A DNA stretch of 64,000 nt, taken from Bacillota bacterium (lineage in GTDB: Bacteria > Bacillota > Clostridia > Oscillospirales > Ruminococcaceae). Made by a program: the position numbers and the translations under genes. The DNA is taken from NCBI GenBank assembly GCA_023433405.1, contig JAEZCT010000044.1, forward strand, positions 1 to 64,000. Reading direction: 5' to 3'. Below are positions 32,648-41,956 of this stretch, piece by piece. The first letter of the stretch is position 1. Each line of letters starts with the position of its first letter. The notes beneath the pieces were generated by a model. It saw only the letters and a program-made list of their open reading frames with translations, ran no database searches and was not told where the DNA came from.

Positions 32648-34099
32648 TTAAGGCTCCACCACCATAATGGTTTCCAGCGTGGTGTCCTGGGTGCCGGTCA
32701 TTGAGCATCCCTTCGCCTTAGCGTAGGCGATGTAATCCACGATTTCGGGGGTGATGCGCTCACCCGGAGCAAGCACCGGGATGCCGGGCGGATAGCTCAT
32801 GACAAATTCTCCGCTTACATGCCCCGCCGAACGTGCGATGGACACCGGTCGTTTGCCCGCATAAAAGGCATCCTGCGGGCTCATTGCAACCCGCGGGTTG
32901 ATATACTCATGGTCATACAGCCCGATAACATCCCCCGAATACAGCCGCTTAATCTCCCCCAGCGCGGCAATCAGCCGCTCAATCATCTGGTCGGTATCCC
33001 CCACAGAGATTATGGCAAGCAGGTTGCCAAGGTCGCCAAACTCTATTTGTATGCCGTAATCATCCCGCAGAATATCGTAGACCTCTATGCCCGCAAGCCC
33101 AATCTCGCGGGTATGCACCGACAGCTTGGTGCCGTCAAAGGAGGCTGCCGCGGGGTTATCGGCAATTTCACCGGCAAAGGCATAGTAGCCGCCAATGCGG
33201 TTGATTTCGGCGCGCGCGTAATCGGCTATGCGCGCAACCTTCGCATAAATTTCCGCCCCCCGCAGCGCAAGGTTGCGTCTTGTGATATCCAGAGAGGACA
33301 GCAGCAGATAAGAGGCGCTGGTTGTCTGGGTGAGATTGATGACCTGACGCACATAGCCCTTGTTCATGGAGGGCGCGGTCAACAAGATAGAGCTTTGGGT
33401 CAGCGAGCCGCCGGTTTTATGCATACTCACCGCCGCCATATCCGCCCCCGCCTGCATGGCGGGGATGGGCAGCCCCTCGCCGAAATAGAAATGAGTGCCG
33501 TGGGCTTCGTCGGCTAGCACCTTCATCCCCGCTTTGTGGGCAAGCCTAACAATCTCGGTGAGGTCGGAGCATACGCCGTAATAGGTAGGGTTGTTAACCA
33601 GCACCGCCTTAGCATCCGGGTGTTCGGCAATTGCCTGGGCGACATCCGCCGCCGCCATACCCAGCGGGATGCCTAGGCGCCGATTGACCCCCGGGTTGAC
33701 GTACACGGGTACGGCCCCGCATACCACCAGCGCGTTAATGGCGCTGCGATGTACATTGCGGGGCAGTATAATCTTCTCCCCACGCTTTGCGCAGCACATG
33801 ACCATTGCCTGAACGGCGGAGGAGGTGCCGTTGACCATAAAAAAGGCGTGACCCGCCCCGAACGCATCGGCGGCGAGCTCCTCAGCCTCGGCAATTACCG
33901 AGACGGGATGGCACAGGTTATCGAGCGACTTCATGGAGTTTACATCCACCGCGAGACAATCCTTGCCTAAAAAATCGCGCAGCTCGGGGTTGCCGCGCCC
34001 CTGCTTATGGCCCGGCACGTCATACGGCACTATGCGCGCCGCGCGGTATTCCTTAAGCGCCTCAAATACGGGCGCCCGCGTTTGGTTAAGCCCCGCCAT
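32648..34099 (-). CDS. speA: Orn/Lys/Arg decarboxylase, probably arginine-type
   Basis: PLP-dependent fold-type I decarboxylase of the short (about 480 residue) Gram-positive group. PYDVPGHKQGRG is near the start, VLADEAHGTHFYF near 195-207, and the PLP lysine K228 is in SMHKTGGSLTQSS. With speD and speE in the same operon, it most likely feeds polyamine synthesis from arginine, ornithine or lysine. Sequence alone does not settle the substrate, so the symbol is tentative. Only 3 bp separate its start from the speD stop. Confidence 0.9.
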   Translation of the reverse strand: MAGLNQTRAPVFEALKEYRAARIVPYDVPGHKQGRGNPELRDFLGKDCLAVDVNSMKSLDNLCHPVSVIAEAEELAADAFGAGHAFFMVNGTSSAVQAMVMCCAKRGEKIILPRNVHRSAINALVVCGAVPVYVNPGVNRRLGIPLGMAAADVAQAIAEHPDAKAVLVNNPTYYGVCSDLTEIVRLAHKAGMKVLADEAHGTHFYFGEGLPIPAMQAGADMAAVSMHKTGGSLTQSSILLTAPSMNKGYVRQVINLTQTTSASYLLLSSLDITRRNLALRGAEIYAKVARIADYARAEINRIGGYYAFAGEIADNPAAASFDGTKLSVHTREIGLAGIEVYDILRDDYGIQIEFGDLGNLLAIISVGDTDQMIERLIAALGEIKRLYSGDVIGLYDHEYINPRVAMSPQDAFYAGKRPVSIARSAGHVSGEFVMSYPPGIPVLAPGERITPEIVDYIAYAKAKGCSMTGTQDTTLETIMVVEP

Positions 34100-34102
34100 C
34101 CT

Positions 34103-34933
34103 TCAATCCTTCCCCGTATCATAGATGTTGCTGCCGCTGAAGATCTCTATCATCTCCTTGCGCAGGCTGTCGGTTATGGCAAGCCGCTGCTTTGGGGGAA
34201 ACTCGTACACATCGTTATTAAACAGGTAGTTTTGCAGGTCAATCTCCTTAATGAGCATCTTGGTATGAAAGAGATTTTCCTGGTACACGTTTATATCCAC
34301 CGCGTCGTACCGCTTTAAGGTATCGCCCGCGATAAAGTTTTGAATAGAGTCCATGTGGTGATCCATATAGAGCTTGCGGCCGTCCTCGTCGCGGGTAAAG
34401 CCCCGAACACGGTAATCGATGGTGATAATATCCGAATCGAAGCTGCCTATGAGAAAATCGAGCGCATTGAGCGGCGATATGCGTCCGCAGGTGGAAACGT
34501 CGATATCCACCCGGAAGGTTGCGATTGCGTTGCCGGGGTGATATTCCGGGTAGGTATGCACCGTAACATGGCTTTTGTCAAGATGTGCGACCACAGTATC
34601 GCGTTTTTCTAGAATCGCGATCTCCCCGCGGTTGCAGGAACGGTCAATAAGACCCACCGGCAATGCTTCCTCGGAGATTAACAGCGTCACGCTCGCACCC
34701 TGGGGATCGTAATCCTGCTTTGAGATGTTGAGCACATGGGCGCCTATAATCTCGGTAACTCCGCACAGGATACTGGTCAGTCGTTCGGAATTGTACTGTT
34801 CATCGATATAGGAGATATAATCCTTTTGTTCCCGCTCACTTTTTGCATAGCATACATCATAGATGTTAAAGCTAAGTGTTTTTGTGAGGTTGTTAAAGCC
34901 GTATAATTTCAGCTTGTTCTCCAACCCTGCCAT
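34103..34933 (-). CDS. speD: S-adenosylmethionine decarboxylase proenzyme
   Basis: Supplies decarboxylated SAM for spermidine. This 276-residue chain is of the longer bacterial type. Self-cleavage should occur before S121 in LDKSHVTVHTYPE, leaving a pyruvoyl group. GRISPLNALDFLIGSFDSD is also conserved. The ATG follows AAAGG and overlaps an upstream in-frame GTG. It is the first gene of speD-speA-speE and has its own promoter. Confidence 0.95.
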   Translation of the reverse strand: MAGLENKLKLYGFNNLTKTLSFNIYDVCYAKSEREQKDYISYIDEQYNSERLTSILCGVTEIIGAHVLNISKQDYDPQGASVTLLISEEALPVGLIDRSCNRGEIAILEKRDTVVAHLDKSHVTVHTYPEYHPGNAIATFRVDIDVSTCGRISPLNALDFLIGSFDSDIITIDYRVRGFTRDEDGRKLYMDHHMDSIQNFIAGDTLKRYDAVDINVYQENLFHTKMLIKEIDLQNYLFNNDVYEFPPKQRLAITDSLRKEMIEIFSGSNIYDTGKD

Positions 34934-34979
34934 CACAACCTTTCGTGAAATGCCGGAAAAAGTCCGGTCAATGAACCTT

Positions 34980-35008
34980 ACAATACATTATATTTCCGCA
35001 TATGTCAA
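34980..35008 (-). promoter_or_regulatory. Promoter of the polyamine operon
   Basis: On the minus strand TTGACA (35003-35008) and TATTGT (34980-34985) are 17 bp apart. A CCGGA/TCCGG hairpin lies in the short leader. Confidence 0.75.
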
Positions 35009-35302
35009 TGAATATTATGTAATTTCTTTGTTATGACTTGTTTGGCTTAATCTTTTAATGGAATTGCTCTTTCATTCTCAGCTTTCCTATGTTTTTCTTC
35101 CTCTGTATTAGCGGGTTTGCCAATTAAGGCGCAAACGGCAGACAATGTAAAACCGTCAGCAAATAGAGTGTTTTATAACCGGCAGGAGATTGTTAAGTTT
35201 TGGCTTGGTTCTACATACTATATTTATTTAATACAATGGCTTTATAGAGAACAGAAAAGATGGTGACAAATTATATTTACATTTGGTGAAGTATTAACAA
35301 AA
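35009..35302. other. A-T rich intergenic region
   Basis: Between the divergent speD and HTH genes. No gene, repeat or convincing plus-strand promoter is seen; base composition is clearly more A-T rich than average here. Confidence 0.4.
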
Positions 35303-36751
35303 ATGATCGAAGAGCACCATGTGAGCAAAAGCATACTATGCGAAAAGCTAGGCATAAACCGCAGCCTTTTGTATCGATGTTTATCGGACAAATCCATAAT
35401 GCCCCGAGAAGCAATGGAGCTATTCAAGCGTAAATTTATGCTGTCACCCTCAGAAATCAGCACGCTTGAAAACGCGTATGAAGCCTCGCTTATCGGAATG
35501 GATCGGCATCAGTGTAGGTTGATGGTTGAAGAAATGATGAAAAATCGATCGGTTGTAAGCTATCCCGATAGTCCGTGTGTTTTTGACGGGGAATATATTA
35601 AAACAGTTACATCAAAGCAATTAAGCATCATACACGGCAATGATAACATCCGTATGCTGTTGCAATTTATGTTTAGCAGGGTTGGTCAGTCGGAGAAGGT
35701 GGAAAAGGTGTACTTAAAGATTCAACCGGATAATTCCATCGTAATGGACGCCCTTAGCACGCTGTTAAGTAATCATGATAAACAGTTTATTGCATATCAT
35801 ACGTTTATGCTCTATCGCAATGAGACGCTGAGCTTTAAGACCCCGCTTGCTACAAACCTTAGTATACTCAAGCCGGTACTTACCCGCATTATTCCCATTG
35901 ACACAAGAATGCGATACAGGCCTGCTTACTTCTATGCGCAGTATTGCGAAAGCAGCTCAACCTTCTTTACCGATTCCGCCCGGATTGTAACAAAAGATTT
36001 TGCGATGCTTATTTTTAATGATGGTGAACGCGCCGTGTTCATAACCGAGCCTGAAATGATCGATATCTATGTAGAAATGATGGGTCGGCTGCACGATCGC
36101 TCATCCCCCCTGACGCAGATAGTAAATATCACAAAGCAGGCATCGGCCGCCCTGATAAGTAAGGTTAATATACTGGGTGAGGTAAACATTTTCCCAGAGC
36201 CATTGTTCTTTTTTGCGCGCGCTGTTGTTTTTGCGGAAAATAAGCGCGAAGCTTCAGATTCTCTTGACAGCGACGTGCTAAAGGGCATTCGGGTAAGCTC
36301 CCTCGAATCGATACGAACGGGAAAGGCGGCATACTCGTATTTTTCAATGGACGGATTGCAAAAACTCGTTGAAACCGGGCTTTTCAGCGATTTAAATGAA
36401 CGGTTAATGCATCCAATGAGCAGCGAGCAAATAAGGAATTATCTTTGTGAAATTTTAAGCTTCGCTAAAAAACACGAAAATATTGTTCCCTTACTTTCAG
36501 AGCATGAAGAGCTAAGTATTTATAAAAACATTAACATGAGAATATATGAGGATACAGAGATTTGGATGATTTATATGGGTAGTGGTCCAAATTTTTTAAT
36601 TTCTATAAACGAAAACAGCATCGTCAAGGCCTTTTCAGATTATTATTTCAATTATCTCCCCCAAAGGCTGCTGCCAGACTGTAAGGAAAAAGCACTTAAT
36701 GCCATACAGTCAGCCGTTAATAATCTGCCAATCGATAAAAACGGCTGTTAA
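35303..36751 (+). CDS. HTH-domain protein of unknown function
   Basis: Protein of about 482 residues. The N-terminal 45 residues form an XRE-like helix-turn-helix (VSKSILCEKLGINRSLLYRCL). The remaining 430 residues match no family I know; they are soluble, mixed alpha/beta and without membrane segments. Bases upstream, in frame, encode TFGEVLTK, which fits the usual first helix of such domains. The true start may therefore be a non-standard ATT (35270) or ATA (35273) rather than the ATG at 35303, which lacks a good site. The gene is A-T richer than its neighbours and stands alone, suggesting acquisition. It is probably a ligand-responsive regulator. Confidence 0.7.
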   Translation: MIEEHHVSKSILCEKLGINRSLLYRCLSDKSIMPREAMELFKRKFMLSPSEISTLENAYEASLIGMDRHQCRLMVEEMMKNRSVVSYPDSPCVFDGEYIKTVTSKQLSIIHGNDNIRMLLQFMFSRVGQSEKVEKVYLKIQPDNSIVMDALSTLLSNHDKQFIAYHTFMLYRNETLSFKTPLATNLSILKPVLTRIIPIDTRMRYRPAYFYAQYCESSSTFFTDSARIVTKDFAMLIFNDGERAVFITEPEMIDIYVEMMGRLHDRSSPLTQIVNITKQASAALISKVNILGEVNIFPEPLFFFARAVVFAENKREASDSLDSDVLKGIRVSSLESIRTGKAAYSYFSMDGLQKLVETGLFSDLNERLMHPMSSEQIRNYLCEILSFAKKHENIVPLLSEHEELSIYKNINMRIYEDTEIWMIYMGSGPNFLISINENSIVKAFSDYYFNYLPQRLLPDCKEKALNAIQSAVNNLPIDKNGC

Positions 36752-36810
36752 ACCTCGCGCCCCGTCCTTATCCTTCACAATACACAGTGCATAAACGCAT
36801 AGAATCTCAT

Positions 36811-36857
36811 AAAAACCGTACAGGCGGCAAAGCTTTTTGCTGCCGTGCGGTTTTTTT
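36811..36857 (+). terminator. Terminator after the HTH gene
   Basis: AAAACCGTACAGGCGGCA pairs with TGCTGCCGTGCGGTTTT, with small mismatches, and is followed by TTTTTTT. Confidence 0.8.
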
Positions 36858-37141
36858 ATTTGTGATTTGCTTGAAACGGGGCTAGTTTTCAGGCGGCGTG
36901 CGTTTTATCCGTAATAATTATTTGAAGCAAAATAGTGAACACGGATAAGCGAAAGTTTGAGCGGTAAAGTGAATGTGCTTTTGTGCGCAAACATCAGAGC
37001 ATTTGGTGGGACACCTTGTCGTAATACTATTTGAAACAGAGAATATACTATTATTGGGGATGGAAACCGACGCAATACATACGCGTCATTCACTTCGTCT
37101 TGCAGTGATTGAATGCGTATAACTATTAAGGAGTGAGTTTT
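36858..37141 (+). other. Upstream region of the Cys-containing protein gene
   Basis: No gene. ATACGCGTCATTCACT (37079-37094) can pair with AGTGATTGAATGCGTAT (37104-37120) to form a hairpin just before the ribosome-binding site. The promoter could not be assigned with confidence. Confidence 0.4.
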
Positions 37142-37801
37142 ATGTCTTGTAACGAAAGCAATAACGCGCAAATTTCCAGCGTGGCAGAAACTACCACTAC
37201 CACCTTCCCCGAAATTGACTGCTTTAGAATGAACAAGCTGTACGATTGGGTTCGTATGCGTTCTGATAAAACCGCAGTTGTAGTGGTTCCGCCTGAGGAT
37301 CTCGGCGCTCTCAAGGAGGCATTAGCGCTTGGGCACACAATTGATGTATATGCAGATATCCCAGTAGATGAGTGCACGGCGGTTGTGGCCCTCATTACAC
37401 GGGAGTCAGACACCTGCGCGTGTGTCCTGATTCGGAAAAACGCGATTTTGCACGTTACCATCACCGACTCCACAGCAGGAGTGGTAATCTCTCAATTTAT
37501 AAGAGATGTGCAAATGTTTGACTCAACGAAGCTTTGCTACCCGGTAGGTATGCCGGCAGGCGCCATTAAGCCCAGAGTAGTTGCGACACTGGCAGATTCA
37601 CTTAGCACAATACCTGTGGATGGCACCATTGCCTTTAATGTTGAACTGTGCCAGGAAATCTCGGTTGAGCTTGAAGTCATGGTCAAGGTGAAGGTAGAGG
37701 GACTTTGCAGCAGCCGCAGTGGAGCTCCTTGCTCGAACAGCCTTGCCTGCACTCCGGGAACCTCTTTCTTTCCGACCCAGTGCAAAAACGCATGCACTTA
37801 A
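37142..37801 (+). CDS. Cysteine-containing protein of unknown function, spore-surface-like texture
   Basis: Protein of 219 residues that I do not recognise. A Ser/Thr-rich start with MSCNES is followed by an alpha/beta part. Then comes a beta-rich segment (FNVELCQEISVELEVMVKVK, about 167-186) and a cysteine-rich end (CSSRSGAPCSNSLACTPG...CKNACT). There is no signal peptide or membrane segment. Such late cysteines and VELEV-type strands are common in spore coat or exosporium proteins of Clostridia, but this is only a resemblance. AAGGAG precedes the ATG at 37142. Confidence 0.65.
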   Translation: MSCNESNNAQISSVAETTTTTFPEIDCFRMNKLYDWVRMRSDKTAVVVVPPEDLGALKEALALGHTIDVYADIPVDECTAVVALITRESDTCACVLIRKNAILHVTITDSTAGVVISQFIRDVQMFDSTKLCYPVGMPAGAIKPRVVATLADSLSTIPVDGTIAFNVELCQEISVELEVMVKVKVEGLCSSRSGAPCSNSLACTPGTSFFPTQCKNACT

Positions 37802-37842
37802 CACAATGCGAAAGGCCGGGCTGCGCCCGGCTCTACATAACT

Positions 37843-37942
37843 CTGTTTTCCTATAAAAGTATTGATAAAAAATCTGCGTCAAAACCCATATATCTAAGGT
37901 TTTGACTTGATTTTTTATATACTTTTCCATCGGATAATAGTA
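37843..37942 (+). repeat. MITE-like palindromic repeat, copy 7 (subfamily B)
   Basis: The left end is damaged (CTGTTTTCCTATAAAAGT). The right end is intact: ATCGGATAATAGTATA. The inner arms AAAATCTGCGTCAAAACC and GGTTTTGACTTGATTTT pair well. It sits 22 bp before a coding region. Confidence 0.8.
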
Positions 37943-37964
37943 TAAGAATTTGGAGGTAAACGCT

Positions 37965-38408
37965 ATGCCTACCCCGCAACTAATAGACCTTGTGCTGGTA
38001 ACCCTCACGGGTTATTTCATCATGAGCCATTTCTGCCGTCTAGGAGTACGCAAAAAACTCGTCGATCCGCTTCTTTTGAGGCAAAATCTTATCGGCAGCT
38101 TCGATTATTGGCTGGGTTTAATCGTGTGTATGTGTGCGATTGCGGCGATTGACCTATTTGCGCCCTACGGAAACCTATTCTTACTTCCACTTGCGGCGTG
38201 CGGTCTTTTCAACATCATCATGGATTGTATGATGTTTTTGCTGACACTCTGGATAAAACTGAGGACTCCGAAAAATGAAGCGAAAGTCGAGACTCAAACT
38301 CAGCAGACAAAAGGAGAGACGGTGCAAAAAGAGGAAAATAATGCGCCGGTGCAAAATGAGAAAAGCCAAACTGCTAGTCCTATAGACCCCTACCAGTCGT
38401 TTTACTAA
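37965..38408 (+). CDS. Small membrane protein with charged C-terminal tail
   Basis: Protein of 147 residues. Three hydrophobic stretches (about 7-23, 46-66 and 69-95) are followed by a hydrophilic tail rich in Gln, Glu, Lys and Thr from about residue 98 on. TTTGGAGGT precedes the ATG at 37965. It has no recognisable domain. It lies between MITE copy 7 and a strong terminator, so the MITE may carry or limit its expression signals. Function unknown. Confidence 0.65.
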   Translation: MPTPQLIDLVLVTLTGYFIMSHFCRLGVRKKLVDPLLLRQNLIGSFDYWLGLIVCMCAIAAIDLFAPYGNLFLLPLAACGLFNIIMDCMMFLLTLWIKLRTPKNEAKVETQTQQTKGETVQKEENNAPVQNEKSQTASPIDPYQSFY

Positions 38409-38437
38409 ACTGAGGATGCTAAGCTTACCGTTCGATG

Positions 38438-38472
38438 AAAGCAGCTTGGAATAAAATCCAAGCTGCTTTTTA
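38438..38472 (+). terminator. Terminator after the small membrane protein
   Basis: AAAGCAGCTTGGA pairs with TCCAAGCTGCTTT around ATAAAA; TTTT-A-TT follows. Confidence 0.85.
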
Positions 38473-38502
38473 TTGATACTTTTCGACGCTGTCTGGTATA
38501 AG
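38473..38502 (+). promoter_or_regulatory. Promoter of the redox operon
   Basis: TTGATA (38473-38478) and TATAAG (38497-38502), 18 bp apart. This places the transcript start near 38509 and excludes the most upstream start of the next frame. Confidence 0.6.
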
Positions 38503-38529
38503 AGCACTACCAATGATACATTATATGTA

Positions 38530-40578
38530 ATGAATGGCATACTAACATTTTTATCAATTGGGTACATAGAAATCTCGAAAGGTCGTGATTGCATTTTTTC
38601 TGATAAAACTGTAAACGCCAACAGCCTGATTTACGAAAAATCCCCTTATCTTATCCAGCACGCCTACAACCCTGTTCACTGGCTGCCTTGGTCCGAGAAG
38701 GCGTTTGAGAAGGCTACGCGTGAGGATAAGCCCATTTTCCTGAGCATTGGCTATTCCACCTGCCACTGGTGCCATGTAATGGCGCATGAAAGCTTTGAGG
38801 ATGATACGGTAGCGCGCATTCTTAATGAGAGCTTTGTGTCCATTAAGGTGGATAAGGAGGAGCGCCCCGACATCGACAGCATCTATATGGCGGTGTGCCA
38901 GGCCTTCACCGGCAGCGGCGGCTGGCCGACCAGCATTTTTATGACGGCGGAGCAAAAGCCCTTTTTCGCGGGAACCTATTTTCCTCCAAATGCCCGATAT
39001 GGTATGCCGGGCTTTGCCGCGCTGCTTCGCGCCATTCGCAAAAAATGGGCTGAAAATCGCGAAGAGCTGCTCGATTCCGCCGACCGGGCGCTGGAGTATC
39101 TCAATACCCGGCCAAAGGAAGGCGGCGGCAGAATTGACGGCAGTCTGACGCGGGAGGCCTATGCGCAGCTTAGCGCGGCATACGATGAGCAGTGGGGTGG
39201 CTTTGGCAGTGCCCCAAAGTTCCCTACCCCCCATAACCTGCTGTTCTTAATGGAGTATGCCAAGACGCAGGGTGAGCCCCATGCCCTTGCCATGGCGGAG
39301 CATACGCTCGAGCAGCTGGCGCGGGGCGGTATCTTCGATCATATCGGGTTTGGGTTCTCCCGTTACTCCACCGACCGGCACTTCCTTGTGCCGCATTTTG
39401 AGAAGATGCTGTACGACAATGCCCTGCTGATTACCGCCTACGCGCGGGCGTATGAGCAAACCCAAAAACAGCTATACAAGGCGGCCGTGCAAAAAACCGC
39501 GGCGTATGTTCTGCGAGAGCTTACACTGCCTGAGGGCGGGTTTGCCTGTGCACAGGATGCCGACAGCGAAGGGGTGGAAGGACGATTTTATGTGTTTGAC
39601 TACCACGAGCTTCTTGCCCTGCTGGGCGAGGATGAGGGGCGACGGTTTTGCGCGCGCTACGGCATTACTCCAGAGGGCAACTTTGAGGGAAAGAACATCC
39701 CAAACCTGCTGGGTGCTAAGGACATTGCCGCAGACTTTGCAGGCGAGGATATGGCGGCGGTTCGTGATATTCTGTACAGCTACCGAAAGGAGCGGGCGGC
39801 GCTTGCGCTGGACGACAAGGCGCTCACCGCCTGGAACTCCCTGATGATTTATGCGCTGGCGTTTGCCTCGCGTATGCTTGGCGACGAGAACCTGCTAGGT
39901 GCCGCGGAACGGGCGGAGAGTTTTATTGCCCGAAGGCTTACGGACGGTGATACGCTGTATGTCAGCTGGCGCGAGGGCACGCGCTCCGGTAAGGGCTTCT
40001 TGGATGATTACGCCTTTTATGCCCTTGCCTTGCTGGGTCTTTATGACGCGACGCTGGAGCCGCGCTGCCTCACCCGGGCATTAGCCATCTGCCGCAAGGC
40101 GATTATGGACTTTTGGGATGATGAGCACGGCGGCTTTACCCTGAGCGGGCGGGAAAACGAAGCCTTAATTATCGCTCCCAAGGACACCTATGACGGAGCC
40201 ATTCCCAGCGGCAACGCGGTGATTGCGTACTGTCTTGTTCGGCTGTGCCGCCTTGCTCCCGACGCGGGTCTCGAGAAGTTTACCCAGCGTCACCTTGCGT
40301 TTTTATGCGGCTCTGCCAAGGAATATCCCGCGGGACACTGCTTCTTCCTGCTTGCCCTCTCCCGGTACGATAACCCACCGACCGAGATTACGGCAGTGCT
40401 GCGCGACCCCGCAGACCTTGTGCGGCTGGCGGGCAAGACAAAGCCGGACGCGGAGGTTCGGGTGCTCCTCCATCCCGCCGAGGGCTTTGCCCTTATCCAT
40501 GATAAAACCACCTTTTATATTTGCAGGGGGCGGCACTGCCTGCCCCCAACCAACGATTGGACGGAGGTGCTGCAATGA
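38530..40578 (+). CDS. Thioredoxin-like DUF255 / YyaL-type protein
   Basis: Protein of up to 682 residues. An N-terminal thioredoxin-like domain (DUF255) has the hallmark SPYLIQHAYNPVHW and the CxxC pair in STCHWCHVMAHESFED. An (alpha/alpha)6 barrel with GGIFDHIGFGFSRYSTD and CAQDADSEGVEGRFYVF follows. The family (YyaL, human SPATA20) is widespread; its reaction is not known. The start is uncertain: ATG 38530 lacks a site, while an ATT at 38593 has AAAGG upstream and matches the family's usual N-terminus. Its end overlaps the FAD/Rieske gene by 4 bp. Confidence 0.9.
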   Translation: MNGILTFLSIGYIEISKGRDCIFSDKTVNANSLIYEKSPYLIQHAYNPVHWLPWSEKAFEKATREDKPIFLSIGYSTCHWCHVMAHESFEDDTVARILNESFVSIKVDKEERPDIDSIYMAVCQAFTGSGGWPTSIFMTAEQKPFFAGTYFPPNARYGMPGFAALLRAIRKKWAENREELLDSADRALEYLNTRPKEGGGRIDGSLTREAYAQLSAAYDEQWGGFGSAPKFPTPHNLLFLMEYAKTQGEPHALAMAEHTLEQLARGGIFDHIGFGFSRYSTDRHFLVPHFEKMLYDNALLITAYARAYEQTQKQLYKAAVQKTAAYVLRELTLPEGGFACAQDADSEGVEGRFYVFDYHELLALLGEDEGRRFCARYGITPEGNFEGKNIPNLLGAKDIAADFAGEDMAAVRDILYSYRKERAALALDDKALTAWNSLMIYALAFASRMLGDENLLGAAERAESFIARRLTDGDTLYVSWREGTRSGKGFLDDYAFYALALLGLYDATLEPRCLTRALAICRKAIMDFWDDEHGGFTLSGRENEALIIAPKDTYDGAIPSGNAVIAYCLVRLCRLAPDAGLEKFTQRHLAFLCGSAKEYPAGHCFFLLALSRYDNPPTEITAVLRDPADLVRLAGKTKPDAEVRVLLHPAEGFALIHDKTTFYICRGRHCLPPTNDWTEVLQ

Positions 40579-41879
40579 TTTCGGTATGGTCCGCCCATGC
40601 GGAGCTGCCACGCTTTGAGACTATGTCCGGCGATCAGGCTACCGATGTGCTGATTATCGGCGGCGGGATGGCCGGGCTTTTGTGCGCCTATTTTTTGCAG
40701 CAGCAGGGTGCGGACTACCTGCTGGTGGAGGGCTCTCGGATTTTGGGGGGAGTTACCAAAAACACCACGGCAAAAATCACCTCCCAGCACGGTTTAATTT
40801 ACGATAAACTCTTGCGGGGCGTGGGGCCCGAAAAGGCACAAATGTACCTAAGGGTCAACGAAGCCGCGGTACACAAGTTCCGTGAGCTGTGCCAAGGCAT
40901 AGACTGCGGCTTTGAGGACAAGGACGCGTATGTTTATTCGCTGGATGATCGCAGCGTAATTGAGGACGAGCTTACCGCCCTTTCGGAGCTGAACTACCCG
41001 GAGGCGGAGTTTGTGCAAAAGCTTCCCCTGCCCTTTCCGGTGCAGGGCGCAATACGGTTTAAAAATCAGGCGCAGTTTCATCCCCTCCAGTTTGGGGGGG
41101 CTATCGCAAAGGGACTCAGAATTTACGAAAACACCTTTGTAACGGGTTTTGCGGGCATGACGGCGATGACGACGCAGGGGAAAATACGCGCAAAGCGTAT
41201 CGTCTTTGCCACCCATTTCCCTATCCTCAACAAGCACGGCGCTTACTTTATGAAAATGTACCAGCACCGTTCCTATGTAATTGCCTTAGAAAACGCGCCG
41301 GATGTGCACGGCATGTATCTGGACGAGGCGCAAAAGGGCATGTCCTTTCGCAACTATCAGGGATACCTGCTGGTAGGGGGCGGCGATCACCGCACCGGAA
41401 AAAAGGGCGGAGGCTGGAAGGAGCTGCGGGATTTTGCAAGCAGGCATTACCCAAACGCAACCGAACGTTACCACTGGGCCACACAGGATTGTATGACCCT
41501 TGACAGCGCGCCTTATATTGGGGCGTACTCCGAGGGCACCGAGGGCTTGTTTGTTGCAACAGGCTTTAATAAATGGGGGATGACCTCCGCTATGGTATCC
41601 GCAATGGTGTTAAGCGACATGCTTGCGGGCAAAAAAAACAAGTTCTCGGCGGTGTTTTATCCCTCGCGCAGTATGTTAAAGCCCCAGCTGTTTCTTAACG
41701 CACTGGAGGCGACAGCGGGACTTTTGACGTTCTCCTCCAAGCGCTGCCCCCACCTTGGCTGTGCACTGAAATGGAACGCGCTAGAGCGCACCTGGGACTG
41801 CCCCTGCCACGGCTCCCGGTTTGAAGCGAACGGCAGGCTCATTGATAACCCCGCCACCGGAAATTTGAAGGAAGATTAG
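40575..41879 (+). CDS. FAD-dependent oxidoreductase with C-terminal Rieske domain
   Basis: Protein of 434 residues. A DAO-type FAD domain opens with VLIIGGGMAGLLCAYFLQQQG, and GLFVATGFNKWGMTSA closes it. A C-terminal Rieske iron-sulfur domain is appended, with ligands C391, H393, C409 and H412 (CPHLGC...CPCHGS). The protein should move electrons between a flavin-bound substrate and the cluster; the substrate is unknown. GGAGGTG precedes the ATG at 40575, which overlaps the stop of the DUF255 gene, so the two are translationally coupled. Confidence 0.94.
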   Translation: MISVWSAHAELPRFETMSGDQATDVLIIGGGMAGLLCAYFLQQQGADYLLVEGSRILGGVTKNTTAKITSQHGLIYDKLLRGVGPEKAQMYLRVNEAAVHKFRELCQGIDCGFEDKDAYVYSLDDRSVIEDELTALSELNYPEAEFVQKLPLPFPVQGAIRFKNQAQFHPLQFGGAIAKGLRIYENTFVTGFAGMTAMTTQGKIRAKRIVFATHFPILNKHGAYFMKMYQHRSYVIALENAPDVHGMYLDEAQKGMSFRNYQGYLLVGGGDHRTGKKGGGWKELRDFASRHYPNATERYHWATQDCMTLDSAPYIGAYSEGTEGLFVATGFNKWGMTSAMVSAMVLSDMLAGKKNKFSAVFYPSRSMLKPQLFLNALEATAGLLTFSSKRCPHLGCALKWNALERTWDCPCHGSRFEANGRLIDNPATGNLKED

Positions 41880-41956
41880 ATAATTCGTAAAATGACGCAA
41901 ATACTATACCTGATTTATTTTCTGCGCGCGCAGAATAGAATAGGGAGGTAACGGCT

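Noticed and set aside
34937..35302. Possible riboswitch before speD
   Set aside because: The promoter leaves a leader of only about 40 nt with one small hairpin, too short for known SAM or polyamine-responsive elements.
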